Shown here: one piece after another, positions 52,320 through 62,385 of the stretch
Position numbering within the stretch: the stretch's first letter is position 1
How the letters are laid out: every line of letters begins with the position of its first letter
Source of the DNA: Lactobacillus panisapium
GTDB taxonomy: Bacteria > Bacillota > Bacilli > Lactobacillales > Lactobacillaceae
NCBI RefSeq assembly: GCF_019469265.1
Contig: NZ_CP048268.1
Span: 1,395,501-1,459,500, forward strand
Reading direction: 5' to 3'
DNA: 64,000 nucleotides
The notes under the pieces: generated by a model
The model's input: only the letters and a program-made list of their open reading frames with translations
The model's database searches: none
What the model was told of the DNA's origin: nothing
Translations under genes and position numbers: made by a program

Positions 52320-54813
52320 TCTCGGTTCCTTTCCTAAAAGTTAGTGGCTGAATATGCAATTTTTCAACTAAAGTGGATTGCGCAGTAAAAATTAACACCT
52401 GATTGTTTTGCGCTACTTGATCCAATAGTTGCTTAATCTGGTCAACTCGTTGATCATCAAAATTGACAAAAGAATCATCAATTAAAATTGGTAAGTTGAT
52501 TTGATCTTTTATTTGCTGAACAAATGCTAGTTTTAATGCAAAGTACAGTTGTTCAGAAGTACCACGAGACAAATACTGTATCTTGATCTTCTTGCCATCA
52601 TAACGAGTAACTGTTAGTTTCTTGTCAATTTCAATACTATTATACCGATTATTTGTTAATAGTCGCAAATATTCTTTTGCCAGTACTAACATTTTAGGAA
52701 AGCGTTCATTTGAAGCTAAATCTAGTGCCCGCGCAATCCATTTTGATACGGCTAAATCTGCTAAATATTCAGTACTTAAATTCTGAAACTTAGTTTTTAG
52801 GTTAGCTAAATCTTGCTTAGCTGAAAAGACGGCGTTTGAGTTAGCTAGGTTAGTCATCTTAACACTCAACTCAGCCTTTGTCGCTTGTAATTGGCGTATC
52901 TTTTCTTGCTGATTGGCAATTTGCTGTAATAATTCTTGAAGCTTGGATTGCAAAGCAGTATCTTGCTGAATTAATTTTAACTCAGCCATATCTTGCTTAA
53001 GATTTGTCGTTAAAACATTAATTTCAGCCTGGAGTTGTTCCTGCTTTAATTTAGCTGATTTAAGCGCCGTATAGCCCGCCATGTCAGTTACATTAGCTGC
53101 AGCAAAAAGTGCATTTAATTTTAAATCGAGCTCCTTAATACGAGAATTATTATCAGCAATTGTACTTTGCAAACTAGCTTTTTCTTCGCTACTTTGACGG
53201 GCAAGATTTTCCTGTGTTTCTAACTGGTCTAAAGCAGTAAGAATACTCTCAAAGTCTGGCTGGACTTCTTGGTGAAGAAGTTGACTAATCTTATCAGCAA
53301 GTTTACTAGACTGTAAAAGTAAATCTTCTTCTTGGCTTTCAACTACTTTTTCTTTTTGAATTTGTAATTGATATTGCCGCCACGCGTTAAGCAAATTCGG
53401 TAGATCCAATAGGTCCGGTTCTAATTCATACTTACTGGTAAAAGCGGCCCGCTGTTTTTGAGCTAAATCTCTTTGCTCTTCCTGCTGGGCCTTAACCTCC
53501 CTAGCCTGCTTTTGTTTAGTGAAACCACACATTCCACAGACAATACCGCCAAATAGCGCGGCTCCGCCAAATAGCGGTGAATTGACTACCAACAGAATTA
53601 AACCAAGAATGATGATTAAGCCAGAACCAATCAGCCAATATCTTCCATCAGTTTGAGTGTTTTGCCTTGAAGAGTCATCTTTTAAAGACAAATTTTGGTA
53701 ATCTGTTTGCAATGTAACCATTTGATCTTGATTAAAATCAGCTACCTTGGCCAATGCGGGTTTAAGAGTAACTAGCTGTTCTTTTTCACTGGCAATTTGC
53801 TTCTGCTTTTGTAAACAAGAGCGATATTCTGAGCGCCATTGCAAAACTTCAGGCTTTTTTTGAACCAATTCATGCTCATTTTGGAGCGAATTATCTTGAC
53901 CAGCAACTTTGGCTAGTCGTTTTTGCAAATTTTCCATCTGTTTTTGCAAATTTTGCTTTTCTATCAGCAAATTTTGCGCTTCTTGATATTGTTGTTCATC
54001 AAAGTAAACAGTTTTTACTTCTTGCTTTAACTTGGTAAGTTTTTGGTAGCTCGGCAGTAATCTTTGCAGTTGTTCAGCATGCTTTTGTTTATCTTGCAGC
54101 TTGGTTAAAAGTGCTTCCTGTTCAGTTAATTGTGCTTGCTGATCACTGAACTGCTTTTGCAATTCTTGGTAGTCGGAAAATTCTTCCTCTGCCTCATCAA
54201 CCTTGATTTTCTGCTCTTTTAACTGCTTAAGCAACTGATTAAGCGGCGGATTAGTCCCACCTTTTTTAAATAATGTACTTGCTTTTTTGGCAAAATCGTC
54301 ACGCAGATCAATCAGCTTGTCACTATTAGCAGCGCCTAAATAATAAATGCGTTCAAGCAAATCTGTCTGTCCAATAGTGCCAACTTTGGCTAACATGTCT
54401 TGATTAAAGATAAAGCTGTCCGAATAAAATTCACCGTCAATATTTTTTAACTGATCAAAAAAAATATTTTCCGGAACAACCTGTCCATTACGCTTAACAG
54501 TTAGCGTACCAACTTTAGAACCCTTGCCCGGTGCATACAGGCGTTCCAACTCAAATGTATTAGCCTGCTCATCCGTAAAAAACAATGATCCACCCATTGG
54601 GCTGACCCTTGCTAAAGGTTTATAATCTTCAAAAAAAGCAGAAGTATGCTTGGCTAGGTGAAAACCAAATAGAACTTGTTTAATAAAAGCAACAATCGTA
54701 CTTTTACCAGCTTCATTAGCACCAAAAAAAACCGTGAGATTAGATTCCGGCAGTTCAAACGTAAAATCAGAGAATTGGCCAAAATTGACAACCTTAATCT
54801 TCGTTAATTTCAT
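52312..54813 (-). CDS. yhaN: YhaN-type AAA ATPase (SbcC/Rad50-like)
   Basis: 833 residues. Walker A FFGANEAGKSTIVAFIK (30-46), then a long coiled coil (about 175-330 and 440-660) interrupted by two hydrophobic stretches near 395-430 (YWLIGSGLIIILGLILLVV and GAALFGGIVCGMC), and at the C-terminus SRGTSEQLYFALKLA and Walker B LPILIDDSFVNFDD. The hydrophobic pair, absent from SbcC, suggests membrane association. It overlaps the YhaO-type nuclease gene, which should be its partner in DNA end processing. Confidence 0.9.
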   Translation of the reverse strand: MKLTKIKVVNFGQFSDFTFELPESNLTVFFGANEAGKSTIVAFIKQVLFGFHLAKHTSAFFEDYKPLARVSPMGGSLFFTDEQANTFELERLYAPGKGSKVGTLTVKRNGQVVPENIFFDQLKNIDGEFYSDSFIFNQDMLAKVGTIGQTDLLERIYYLGAANSDKLIDLRDDFAKKASTLFKKGGTNPPLNQLLKQLKEQKIKVDEAEEEFSDYQELQKQFSDQQAQLTEQEALLTKLQDKQKHAEQLQRLLPSYQKLTKLKQEVKTVYFDEQQYQEAQNLLIEKQNLQKQMENLQKRLAKVAGQDNSLQNEHELVQKKPEVLQWRSEYRSCLQKQKQIASEKEQLVTLKPALAKVADFNQDQMVTLQTDYQNLSLKDDSSRQNTQTDGRYWLIGSGLIIILGLILLVVNSPLFGGAALFGGIVCGMCGFTKQKQAREVKAQQEEQRDLAQKQRAAFTSKYELEPDLLDLPNLLNAWRQYQLQIQKEKVVESQEEDLLLQSSKLADKISQLLHQEVQPDFESILTALDQLETQENLARQSSEEKASLQSTIADNNSRIKELDLKLNALFAAANVTDMAGYTALKSAKLKQEQLQAEINVLTTNLKQDMAELKLIQQDTALQSKLQELLQQIANQQEKIRQLQATKAELSVKMTNLANSNAVFSAKQDLANLKTKFQNLSTEYLADLAVSKWIARALDLASNERFPKMLVLAKEYLRLLTNNRYNSIEIDKKLTVTRYDGKKIKIQYLSRGTSEQLYFALKLAFVQQIKDQINLPILIDDSFVNFDDQRVDQIKQLLDQVAQNNQVLIFTAQSTLVEKLHIQPLTFRKGTENV

Positions 54814-56011
54814 CGCTAATTCCTTTCAATTTACTATTCAGTTTGACCTCAGCAAGTTGTTGCACTTGCTCTTCGAAAAGCGTACTTTGGGCAAGTTCGG
54901 CCGCAAAATCATCTTTTTTAGCCCAATCATTACTGAAAGACTGAAACTCTTGCTGGTCAAAAACTTCTTTTTCAGCTTGCTTGAAATAAACCTGATCATT
55001 TTCGGCAATTTCTAGGTGACTGTTGCTGGCCAGTCGCACATCCACTAATTGTGATTCACAATCTAGTTGCTGCGAGATCATGTGCCAGAAATCACTTTCC
55101 TGAATCATTTCACGTTCTTTTGCACTCAGATACTCGGCACCAATAATTTTTAGGCAGTAATAAGTCGTTACCGAAGAAGTGAGATTATCGCAAATTAAAG
55201 TCTGCAAATCAGCTTGGGACAGCGGTTTTTGCAATTTAATAGCAACTTTTTGCCAGACAATAGGACAAGTAGAAATAAATTGAATTTTTGTTTCTTTTGT
55301 TTGCTCATTTATTTCGCCCAGATAACAGCCTTTTTCGTCTGTTTCATTGATATGACGCCCTTGCAAATTGCCAGGATAAACAATCCAAGGAGTAGTTGAT
55401 AAAACTTGTCGCAAATGAATGTGCCCTAAAGCAAAGTAATCATAGTTTAACTCTTTTAGTTCGGTTAAATTAAATGGAGCATATACATTTTGACTACTTT
55501 GGCCTGACTTTTCTTGTGCGTGCATTAAGCCAAAAGTATAATGTCTGCCTTTAGCTGGAAATTCACTAATCTTATTGGTAGTGATGTGATTTTTTAAATA
55601 AGAAAAACCCGTGACCTCGTACTCAAAGCCGTTAGCTGTTTGATAACTGACGGTTTCAACCGTTTCACCATCACCTAATAATTTAAAATAGGGACTTGCT
55701 GAAATTAATAAGTCTTCTTTTTTCATATGATCATGGTTTCCAAAAATCATGACCACTTGAATCTTGGCATCGGTTAGCCTCGCAATTTGTTGTGCAAAAA
55801 AGATTTGACTACTGGGATTAGGTCGAGCACTATCAAACGTATCCCCTGCGATCAACACAAGATCAACATTTTCTTGCAAGGCCAAATCAACGACTTTTGT
55901 TAATGACTGGTTAGGAGCGTCATGAATGGATGAAGAACTCCTAGATGGCAAAAAAGATAGCCCCAAAAAAGGACTATCTAAGTGCGCATCAGCAAAATGA
56001 ATAAATTTCAT
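54794..56011 (-). CDS. yhaO: YhaO-type metallophosphoesterase (SbcD/Mre11-like)
   Basis: 405 residues. Metal-binding motifs of Mre11/SbcD exonucleases are in order: FADAHLDSPF (Asp8, His10), VLIAGDTFDS, IFGNHDHM, LMHAQE, and ALGHIHLRQV. The C-terminal third is the cap/partner-binding part. Together with the YhaN-type ATPase it probably makes a nuclease complex for double-strand ends. It starts 8 bases after the YheA-like gene. Confidence 0.93.
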   Translation of the reverse strand: MKFIHFADAHLDSPFLGLSFLPSRSSSSIHDAPNQSLTKVVDLALQENVDLVLIAGDTFDSARPNPSSQIFFAQQIARLTDAKIQVVMIFGNHDHMKKEDLLISASPYFKLLGDGETVETVSYQTANGFEYEVTGFSYLKNHITTNKISEFPAKGRHYTFGLMHAQEKSGQSSQNVYAPFNLTELKELNYDYFALGHIHLRQVLSTTPWIVYPGNLQGRHINETDEKGCYLGEINEQTKETKIQFISTCPIVWQKVAIKLQKPLSQADLQTLICDNLTSSVTTYYCLKIIGAEYLSAKEREMIQESDFWHMISQQLDCESQLVDVRLASNSHLEIAENDQVYFKQAEKEVFDQQEFQSFSNDWAKKDDFAAELAQSTLFEEQVQQLAEVKLNSKLKGISDEINED

Positions 56012-56019
56012 TGTTGTAT

Positions 56020-56370
56020 CTAGTTTCTAAGACCCTTGTATAGATCATTAATTGGTTGGGTAATTACTTTTTGAACTTCTTCAACTGTATTATAAAGGCC
56101 TTGTTCTGCCTCTAACAGCTTCAAAATTTGGGGATCTTTTTGAACTTGTTCATTTAAGTTCTTATATTCTTCCTGCATTTCTTGTGTCAATTCTTGACCT
56201 TGTGATTGAACGTTCATAATTGTATTTTGCATCTTGTCCATCTTCTTAAACAAATCTGAACTTTCTGCATTATTTTTAACTCCGTCAATTGCAACTTGTA
56301 AAGTCTTAAATTCATCAATTTCTTGCAAATCAGAAGCTAATTGATTGGTTGCGTCATAAATATTTACCAT
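56020..56370 (-). CDS. YlbF/YmcA family protein (YheA-like)
   Basis: 116 residues, almost entirely helical and acidic: VNIYDATNQLASDLQEIDEF at the start and a C-terminal NDLYKGL. This fits the YlbF/YmcA superfamily, YheA branch. Bacillus relatives YlbF and YmcA act with YaaT on RNase Y and sporulation; YheA is less well known. In this cluster it precedes yhaO, also seen in other Firmicutes. Confidence 0.88.
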   Translation of the reverse strand: MVNIYDATNQLASDLQEIDEFKTLQVAIDGVKNNAESSDLFKKMDKMQNTIMNVQSQGQELTQEMQEEYKNLNEQVQKDPQILKLLEAEQGLYNTVEEVQKVITQPINDLYKGLRN

Positions 56371-56386
56371 GATTAAATCCTCCTAA

Positions 56387-58444
56387 TTATCGGTCAAAAA
56401 GACCCTTCAAATCATTATACCATTCATTAAGCTTTTCTCCCGCAGATCCTAAACCTTTTTGTATTTTTTCATTCAAGCCATTAGTCCAGTCCGAATTAGA
56501 ACCGTTGTTTTGAATAATTTGTTTAGGAGCCTGCTCAGTAAATTGATTTTGTGCAGTATAAGGAAGAATCCCTTCCATTTCTGCTTTGTATAATCTGGTA
56601 ATCTCCGTTTCAGAAACACCATGCATAAAGTGCTGTTTATTAGTGCGATCATAGCCAACCCAAGTAGCAACGACTACATCAGGCGTATAACCTACAATCC
56701 ACTGGTCTTTGGTACCAAACCCATATGAATTTGGTACTTCCGTTGAGCCCGTCTTACCAGCAACGCGGTAACCGGCTGGTTGAGCCGATGTACCTGTACC
56801 ACCAGCAAAAACGCCTAAAAGCATTGTAGTCATTTCTTTTGCTGTGCTTTCAGAAATAATCCGGTGTTTTCCAATATCGTGATTTTCACCAATTACGTTG
56901 CCGCTAGCATCGGTAATTTTAGTAATGAAGTAGGAATTATTGGGAAGATTTCCCTTATTGGCAAAAGCAGAATATGCTCGCGCCATTTGCATAGGAGAAA
57001 CTCCAGTTGATAACCCCCCTAAGGCCAAAGCAAGGTTTTGATCCTCTTTGGCTACTTTAATACCGAAATTATTGGCCGATTGGACACCCTTAGACACACC
57101 AATCCGGTCAAGTAACCAAACGGCTGGCACGTTTTTACTTTGTGCTAATGCCACGTACATTGGGATCTTATTAGAATAACCGTTATCAACGTTATGCGGC
57201 TGATAGCCATTTTTACCAAAGCGCTGCAATTTATTCGACAGCTGTGAATCATAATGATAGCCCTGCTGGAGAGCTGGTGCATAAGAAACAATTGGTTTAA
57301 TTGATGAGCCCGGCTGCCGTTTCATTTGGGTTGCACGATTATAACCGCGAAAGACGTGCTTTCCTCGTCCACCAATGACGGCACGAACAGCTCCAGTACT
57401 TGGATCCATCACCACACTGGCTCCTTGAGTCTTTGTTCCGTCAGAAGACCCCTGCGGAAATAGCCAGTCTTGAGCAAATTTTTCCTGAAGTTGCTGCTGA
57501 TAATTTTGGTTTAACGTCGTATAAATACGAAGCCCCTTATTCATCACATCTTCTTCTTTTAGACCGTAGCGATTAATCGCCTCATCGACCACAGCATCAA
57601 AAAAGTAGGGATAACGATAACCATCCTGATTATGATAGGTATCACGTAAAGTTAAACTTTGTCTTTGAGCTATTTGTGCTTGCTGTTTGGTTAGCTTATC
57701 ATTCGAAACCATCAAGTCCAAAACCAAATTACGTCTTGAAAGCGAATAATTCAGATGATCGATTGGATTATATTTACTTGGATTCCGCAAAATTCCAGCT
57801 AAACAAGCTCCTTCGCCCACCGTTAACTGGCTAGCATCTTTACCAAAATATTTCCTGCTGGCATCCTGCACGCCCCAAACACCGTTACCAAAGTAAGCCT
57901 TGTTCAGATACATAGTTAAAATATCTTTTTTGGAGTAAACGTGCGTAATCTCAATCGCAAAAAATAGTTCTTCTACTTTACGTGAGATAGTTTGACGCTG
58001 CGTTAATAAAGCATTTTTGGCTAGTTGCTGCGTTAAAGTTGAACCACCACCAGAAATTTGTCCTCGGTGAATCACTAACCCTAAAGCTGCTCTAGCCATC
58101 CCCTTAATACTAAAGCCAGGATTAGTCCAAAAAGTTCGATCTTCAGTTGAAATTACGGCATTTTTGACGTTAGGTGAAATTTTATTGTATTCAACAAAAG
58201 TCCCCTTTTGCGAGTATAAAGAACCCGCCTTTTGATTTTTATGATCATAAATAGCCGTGGTTGTCGAAAGGGATGCTTTTAAATTTGAGATGTTTGAAGT
58301 TTTTACTTTGACGGTATAATAAGTACAAACCAAAAAAGTGAAGGTTAGCAGGATCAAGATAATCCAGCGCCCGATATAAAAACGGTGATCAAACCGGTGC
58401 CACAAGCCACCAAGTCCGTTTCTCTTTGGTTCATTATTTTCCAT
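56387..58444 (-). CDS. Bifunctional penicillin-binding protein 1A family
   Basis: 685 residues from ATG 58444, which follows AAGGAG by 8 bases. One membrane segment (about 27-48) and two enzyme domains: glycosyltransferase 51 (about 80-255) with STEDRTFWTNPGFSIKG and GGSTLTQQLAKNALL, and transpeptidase (about 330-600) with GSSIKP (nucleophile Ser), QSKN and GKTGSTEVPNSYG. It polymerises and cross-links peptidoglycan. It ends with an Asn/Gly-rich tail. Sixteen bases separate it from the YheA-like gene. Confidence 0.95.
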   Translation of the reverse strand: MENNEPKRNGLGGLWHRFDHRFYIGRWIILILLTFTFLVCTYYTVKVKTSNISNLKASLSTTTAIYDHKNQKAGSLYSQKGTFVEYNKISPNVKNAVISTEDRTFWTNPGFSIKGMARAALGLVIHRGQISGGGSTLTQQLAKNALLTQRQTISRKVEELFFAIEITHVYSKKDILTMYLNKAYFGNGVWGVQDASRKYFGKDASQLTVGEGACLAGILRNPSKYNPIDHLNYSLSRRNLVLDLMVSNDKLTKQQAQIAQRQSLTLRDTYHNQDGYRYPYFFDAVVDEAINRYGLKEEDVMNKGLRIYTTLNQNYQQQLQEKFAQDWLFPQGSSDGTKTQGASVVMDPSTGAVRAVIGGRGKHVFRGYNRATQMKRQPGSSIKPIVSYAPALQQGYHYDSQLSNKLQRFGKNGYQPHNVDNGYSNKIPMYVALAQSKNVPAVWLLDRIGVSKGVQSANNFGIKVAKEDQNLALALGGLSTGVSPMQMARAYSAFANKGNLPNNSYFITKITDASGNVIGENHDIGKHRIISESTAKEMTTMLLGVFAGGTGTSAQPAGYRVAGKTGSTEVPNSYGFGTKDQWIVGYTPDVVVATWVGYDRTNKQHFMHGVSETEITRLYKAEMEGILPYTAQNQFTEQAPKQIIQNNGSNSDWTNGLNEKIQKGLGSAGEKLNEWYNDLKGLFDR

Positions 58445-58529
58445 TTTATCTGCTCCTTTTAGAAACAACTAAAATTGTATCATATCAGAAAGTATTACCT
58501 TTATTTTCAAAAAGATTTAATAAATATTT

Positions 58530-59399
58530 ATGAGCTATTATTTTACACTTAATTACCCCAAAAAACTTAAACCATGTTCTGTCAGTGACTTGTTACGGCA
58601 ACTTTTACTTCCGCGAAAATGGCGCCATTATCTGCGAATCAACCGTAAGGTTTTAATTAACGGCCAATACCGTTATTTTAATCAGCTTGTCTATCCAGAC
58701 GAAAAAATTGACCTAATTCTTGATCATGTTGAGTCTGAACAAGGGATTTATTTACCAAGTGGAAAATTTCCTGACCCAATCTACGAGGATCACGACTTGT
58801 TAATTATTAATAAGCCAGCGGGCCAAAAGACCCATCCCAATCAGGGAGAAACCAATACGGCTTTAAATGATTGTGCCACTTATTTAAAATACACTCCCTA
58901 CATTGTACACCGTTTAGATATGCTAACGAGTGGATTGCTTTTAGTGGCTAAAAATCCGGCCGTTGTTCCCATTCTTAATCGTGAATTAACAACTAAAATA
59001 TTTCACAGAGAGTACTTAGCCGTCGTCAATCAAACACGTAGCTTACCAGAAAAAGGCACAATTAACTTGCCGATTGGCCATGATCCAATGGATAAACGCA
59101 AAAGAATGATTCGCTCAGATGGTCTAAAATCCTGTACCCATTATCAAGTTTTACAAAAATGCTCCGATCAGACAGCACTTGTTAAACTGTCGCTTGAAAC
59201 CGGTCGAACCCATCAGATTAGGGTTCATTTAGCCGCAATTGGCTGCCCAATTGTCGGTGATCCATTATATAATCCTCAGTGCAATCCGGATGACTTTTTA
59301 CACCTAACAGCATTTCAGATGTCCTTAATAAAGCCGTTTAGTTTCAATCAAATCAAAGTCAAATTGCCAAAAGAAAAAATTATTTTACTAAACCAATAA
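58530..59399 (+). CDS. RluA family pseudouridine synthase
   Basis: 289 residues. The catalytic motif HRLDMLTSGLLLVAK (Asp about 131) and LETGRTHQIRVHLAAIGCPIVGDPLY are diagnostic of the RluA/RluC/RluD group. The N-terminal S4-like part (about 25-75, LLPRKWRHYLRINRKVLING) binds RNA. The target uridine in rRNA or tRNA cannot be told. It is divergent from the PBP1A gene and ends at a strong hairpin. Confidence 0.93.
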   Translation: MSYYFTLNYPKKLKPCSVSDLLRQLLLPRKWRHYLRINRKVLINGQYRYFNQLVYPDEKIDLILDHVESEQGIYLPSGKFPDPIYEDHDLLIINKPAGQKTHPNQGETNTALNDCATYLKYTPYIVHRLDMLTSGLLLVAKNPAVVPILNRELTTKIFHREYLAVVNQTRSLPEKGTINLPIGHDPMDKRKRMIRSDGLKSCTHYQVLQKCSDQTALVKLSLETGRTHQIRVHLAAIGCPIVGDPLYNPQCNPDDFLHLTAFQMSLIKPFSFNQIKVKLPKEKIILLNQ

Positions 59400-59432
59400 A
59401 AAAGCCATGAGAAATAGCTCATGGCTTTTTTG
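59398..59432. terminator. Bidirectional terminator between the pseudouridine synthase and pepI
   Basis: AAAGCCATGAG and CTCATGGCTTT form a perfect 11-bp stem with a six-base loop and T-runs on both strands. Confidence 0.9.
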
Positions 59433-59476
59433 ACTTTAAAACACTAGTCACTTTTTTTAATTTACACTGCAGTTAA

Positions 59477-60391
59477 CTATTCACCTTTAAAGGTGCCAGC
59501 TTCAACTTCTCGAATAAAGTCGGCAACATGCTTATAGTAAACATCAGGATTGTCAACCATGTGGTGATGTCCCGCATTTGGGGTAGTTACTAAACGTGAA
59601 TTAGGAATTTCTTTTTGCATAATTCGAGCAGTTTCTAGCGGCATAGTATCTTCTTCGCCAAAGGTCAGTAGTGTTGGCATTTTAATTTCTTTGAGATACT
59701 TTCTGAAATGCCAATCCTTTAACTTGCCAGTAACGACAAACTCATTATCACCTTGAAAAGCATGGTAGACAGGTAACCCACCAATTCGTTTAATATGGTA
59801 AAGCTTGCACGGCTGACGACGATCAAGAAAGTTAATGTTCAAAATCTGAACATCTTCTTGGTAACGCTTATTGTCATAGTCATTATTTTCTTCACATTCG
59901 CGCATAAAATCAATTTCCGTTTGTGGGAAAATCTCTTGTCTACGCCGGTTAATTGAAGCGATATAATCATCGGTGTCATCAACCATTGAAGAAATAATTG
60001 TTCCTTTAAGGTGTTGACCATATTTAACGGCGTATTCTTGCGCCAAAAGTCCACCCCAACTTTGACCAATTAAATAGCAGTTATCAAGACCAAGCTTATC
60101 TCTAACTTCATCTACTTCATCAAGGAAATATTCATAGGTCAAATACTTAGCAGCAATTTCTGGATCATCATAATCTGGTTGATCAGAGTAAAGCGAACCA
60201 AGTTGATCATACATCGTAACTTGGACATTTAATCCCTGCTTTTTTAATTGATCAGCAGCGTCTTCCCAATATTCATGGTTACCACCGGGTCCACCATGCA
60301 ATGCTAACAAATGGATGTCACCTTCGCCTTGCGTACTCGTCCACAAATGGTAGCCGTTATCTAAAGTGATAATTTTTGATCCTGTTCTCAT
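59477..60391 (-). CDS. pepI: Proline iminopeptidase family alpha/beta hydrolase
   Basis: 304 residues, close to the 294-304 of lactobacillus PepI. Oxyanion motif LHGGPGGNHEYWED (about 32-45), nucleophile elbow GQSWGG (Ser about 109), an Asp in FGEEDTMP, and His in NAGHHHMVDNP. Such enzymes release N-terminal proline from peptides. It follows oppA by 36 bases on the same strand, suggesting a peptide-uptake and proline-release pair. Confidence 0.92.
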   Translation of the reverse strand: MRTGSKIITLDNGYHLWTSTQGEGDIHLLALHGGPGGNHEYWEDAADQLKKQGLNVQVTMYDQLGSLYSDQPDYDDPEIAAKYLTYEYFLDEVDEVRDKLGLDNCYLIGQSWGGLLAQEYAVKYGQHLKGTIISSMVDDTDDYIASINRRRQEIFPQTEIDFMRECEENNDYDNKRYQEDVQILNINFLDRRQPCKLYHIKRIGGLPVYHAFQGDNEFVVTGKLKDWHFRKYLKEIKMPTLLTFGEEDTMPLETARIMQKEIPNSRLVTTPNAGHHHMVDNPDVYYKHVADFIREVEAGTFKGE

Positions 60392-60427
60392 TATTTAGTC
60401 TAGTCCCCTTCTAGTCTTTTAATAAAA

Positions 60428-62197
60428 TTATTTTGCGTAGCCAACTTTGTACCATAATGGGTGGCCGTTGTTGCCTTCTGAAGGCTTGAGTGAATACCCC
60501 GTAAGCTTATTATTGACAGCTGTAATTTGGTAAGAATTATCGATTGGAATGACATAAGCTTCGTCATTCATGTATTGTTGCCATTCGTGGAATTTTTGTA
60601 CGCGGTACTTATGGTTAAATGCCTTCTGCGAATTCATTTCTGTCAGCAATTTATTATTTTTAGCAGTTACAAAACGGGCCATGTTAAATGGAGCTGATTC
60701 ACTGTAGTAAGGATGTGGCGATGGTTCAGTTGGTGTTGACCAGCCACCGATATACATATCAATGCCCTTATCATCGTTTTGCAATTTGTCGTAAAACGAG
60801 TTGTGCTCAATCAAGCGTCCCGTGGCCAGCTGAACGTTTAAGCCAACCTTGTGCCATTGTTGAATATAGTTCTGAATGATTGGTTCCTTAGTTGCATCCC
60901 CACTCATTGCGGCTACATTAATTTTCAGTGGTTTGCCATCAGGCTGTACACGCCACTTGCCCTTCTTCTTATAGCCGGCCTTGTCGAGAATTTCATTTGC
61001 TTTCTTAAGGTTATAATCAAAGCCTTTGGCACTCTTATCGTAGTAATCACCAAAGATCTCTGGAATTAAAGTTTTCACCCTAAAGGTCAAAGAATATGTA
61101 TAACGTTTATTCACGGCATCAACGTTCATTGCATAACCAATAGCTTGCCGCAAAGCCTTGTTATTCATCTTAGACTTTGGATTTTCAACGTTTTTGCTGA
61201 GTTTTTTATCCCATTTACCAACTTTAAACCCAAGGTAATGGTAAGCAATTGGAATTTGTGCCACAAAGTTAACGTCCTTGGTATCTTTTACTTGAGGCCA
61301 TTGAGTGTTAATCACTGGAATCACATCAAATTTATGACTCTTGATAGCCTGCGAAGCAGAATTAGGGGAAACAACAGAAACGACGATTTTATCTAATTTT
61401 GGCTTGCCACGCCAGTAATATTCATTAGGAACCCAAGTGGCTGATTGTCCACGAACCAACTTTTCCATTTTATATGGACCAAAGAACAATGGGTTCTTTC
61501 TAATTTTATCAGATGATTTTAATTTAGCGAAAGGAACATCTTTAAGGTAGTGATAAGGTTCAACCGCTTCCCAAAGCGACCGGCTACCTGCGTTAGACAT
61601 ACTTGGACTTAATTCCGTGAAATGAAGAACTAATTTACGACCATTTTCGCCATCAGGCATTTCAATACCAGAAATCGTTTTTGCCTTGCCTTCATGATAT
61701 TCTTTCAGACCTTTTAAAACTTCAAATTGGCTACTATACCGAGGACAAGCCGTATCCTTGTTTGCTAAGATTTCATAAGCATATTCATAATCTTTAGCTA
61801 CGACTTGTTTACCGTCGGACCATTTAACACCTTTTTTAATATTAATGTTAATGGTTTTGTTCTTTTGATCCAATCTACGTGTTGCTGCACCCTTATCAGT
61901 AACTTTGAAATGATCATCACTATCAAACAAAGTCTCTTGACCAGGAGAAGCCACCATTGAATCAACATCCTCAGAAGATAATTCCTGCGAAAAAATACCT
62001 GAAAATGGTGTATCTGTTTCGACTGCAATCTTAACCGTTCCACCTTGTTTGACTGCTTTTTTCGGAGTCTCAATTGGGAATTTAGAAACATTTTTAGTTT
62101 CGTCATTATTAGCATTATTCTTCTTACCACAACCAACTAAAGCAATTGCAGAAAGACTTAAAACACCAATTGAAGTTAACAACTTATTCTTTTTCAT
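60428..62197 (-). CDS. Oligopeptide ABC transporter substrate-binding lipoprotein (OppA family)
   Basis: About 589 residues from ATG 62197. The signal peptide ends in lipobox LVGC (Cys about 23). The SBP family 5 body contains KGVKWSDGKQVVAKDYEYAY near 135 and MNNKALRQAIGYAMNVDAVN. Binding of peptides is inferred. No other opp genes are present in the window, so this is an orphan binding protein that would serve a transporter elsewhere. An ATG four codons earlier lacks usable spacing. Promoter at 62232-62259. Confidence 0.92.
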   Translation of the reverse strand: MKKNKLLTSIGVLSLSAIALVGCGKKNNANNDETKNVSKFPIETPKKAVKQGGTVKIAVETDTPFSGIFSQELSSEDVDSMVASPGQETLFDSDDHFKVTDKGAATRRLDQKNKTININIKKGVKWSDGKQVVAKDYEYAYEILANKDTACPRYSSQFEVLKGLKEYHEGKAKTISGIEMPDGENGRKLVLHFTELSPSMSNAGSRSLWEAVEPYHYLKDVPFAKLKSSDKIRKNPLFFGPYKMEKLVRGQSATWVPNEYYWRGKPKLDKIVVSVVSPNSASQAIKSHKFDVIPVINTQWPQVKDTKDVNFVAQIPIAYHYLGFKVGKWDKKLSKNVENPKSKMNNKALRQAIGYAMNVDAVNKRYTYSLTFRVKTLIPEIFGDYYDKSAKGFDYNLKKANEILDKAGYKKKGKWRVQPDGKPLKINVAAMSGDATKEPIIQNYIQQWHKVGLNVQLATGRLIEHNSFYDKLQNDDKGIDMYIGGWSTPTEPSPHPYYSESAPFNMARFVTAKNNKLLTEMNSQKAFNHKYRVQKFHEWQQYMNDEAYVIPIDNSYQITAVNNKLTGYSLKPSEGNNGHPLWYKVGYAK

Positions 62198-62231
62198 ATC
62201 TTTTCTCATTTCCGTATAAATTATTTTTATT

Positions 62232-62259
62232 ATGTTAATAAATATATCATACTAGTCAA
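62232..62259 (-). promoter_or_regulatory. Sigma-A promoter of oppA-pepI
   Basis: TTGACT (62254-62259) and TAACAT (62232-62237) on the minus strand with 16 bases between, giving a leader of about 25 bases. Confidence 0.7.
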
Positions 62260-62385
62260 ATAAATACATCATAATTATGAAAAGAATATTTAATTTTGTC
62301 CCTAAAAAAGAGTAAAATGGACTATAAAAGACTGTAATTTTACTATCCGCTTATGTTGGATTAGTAATTTACAAAAGGAGTAGTA

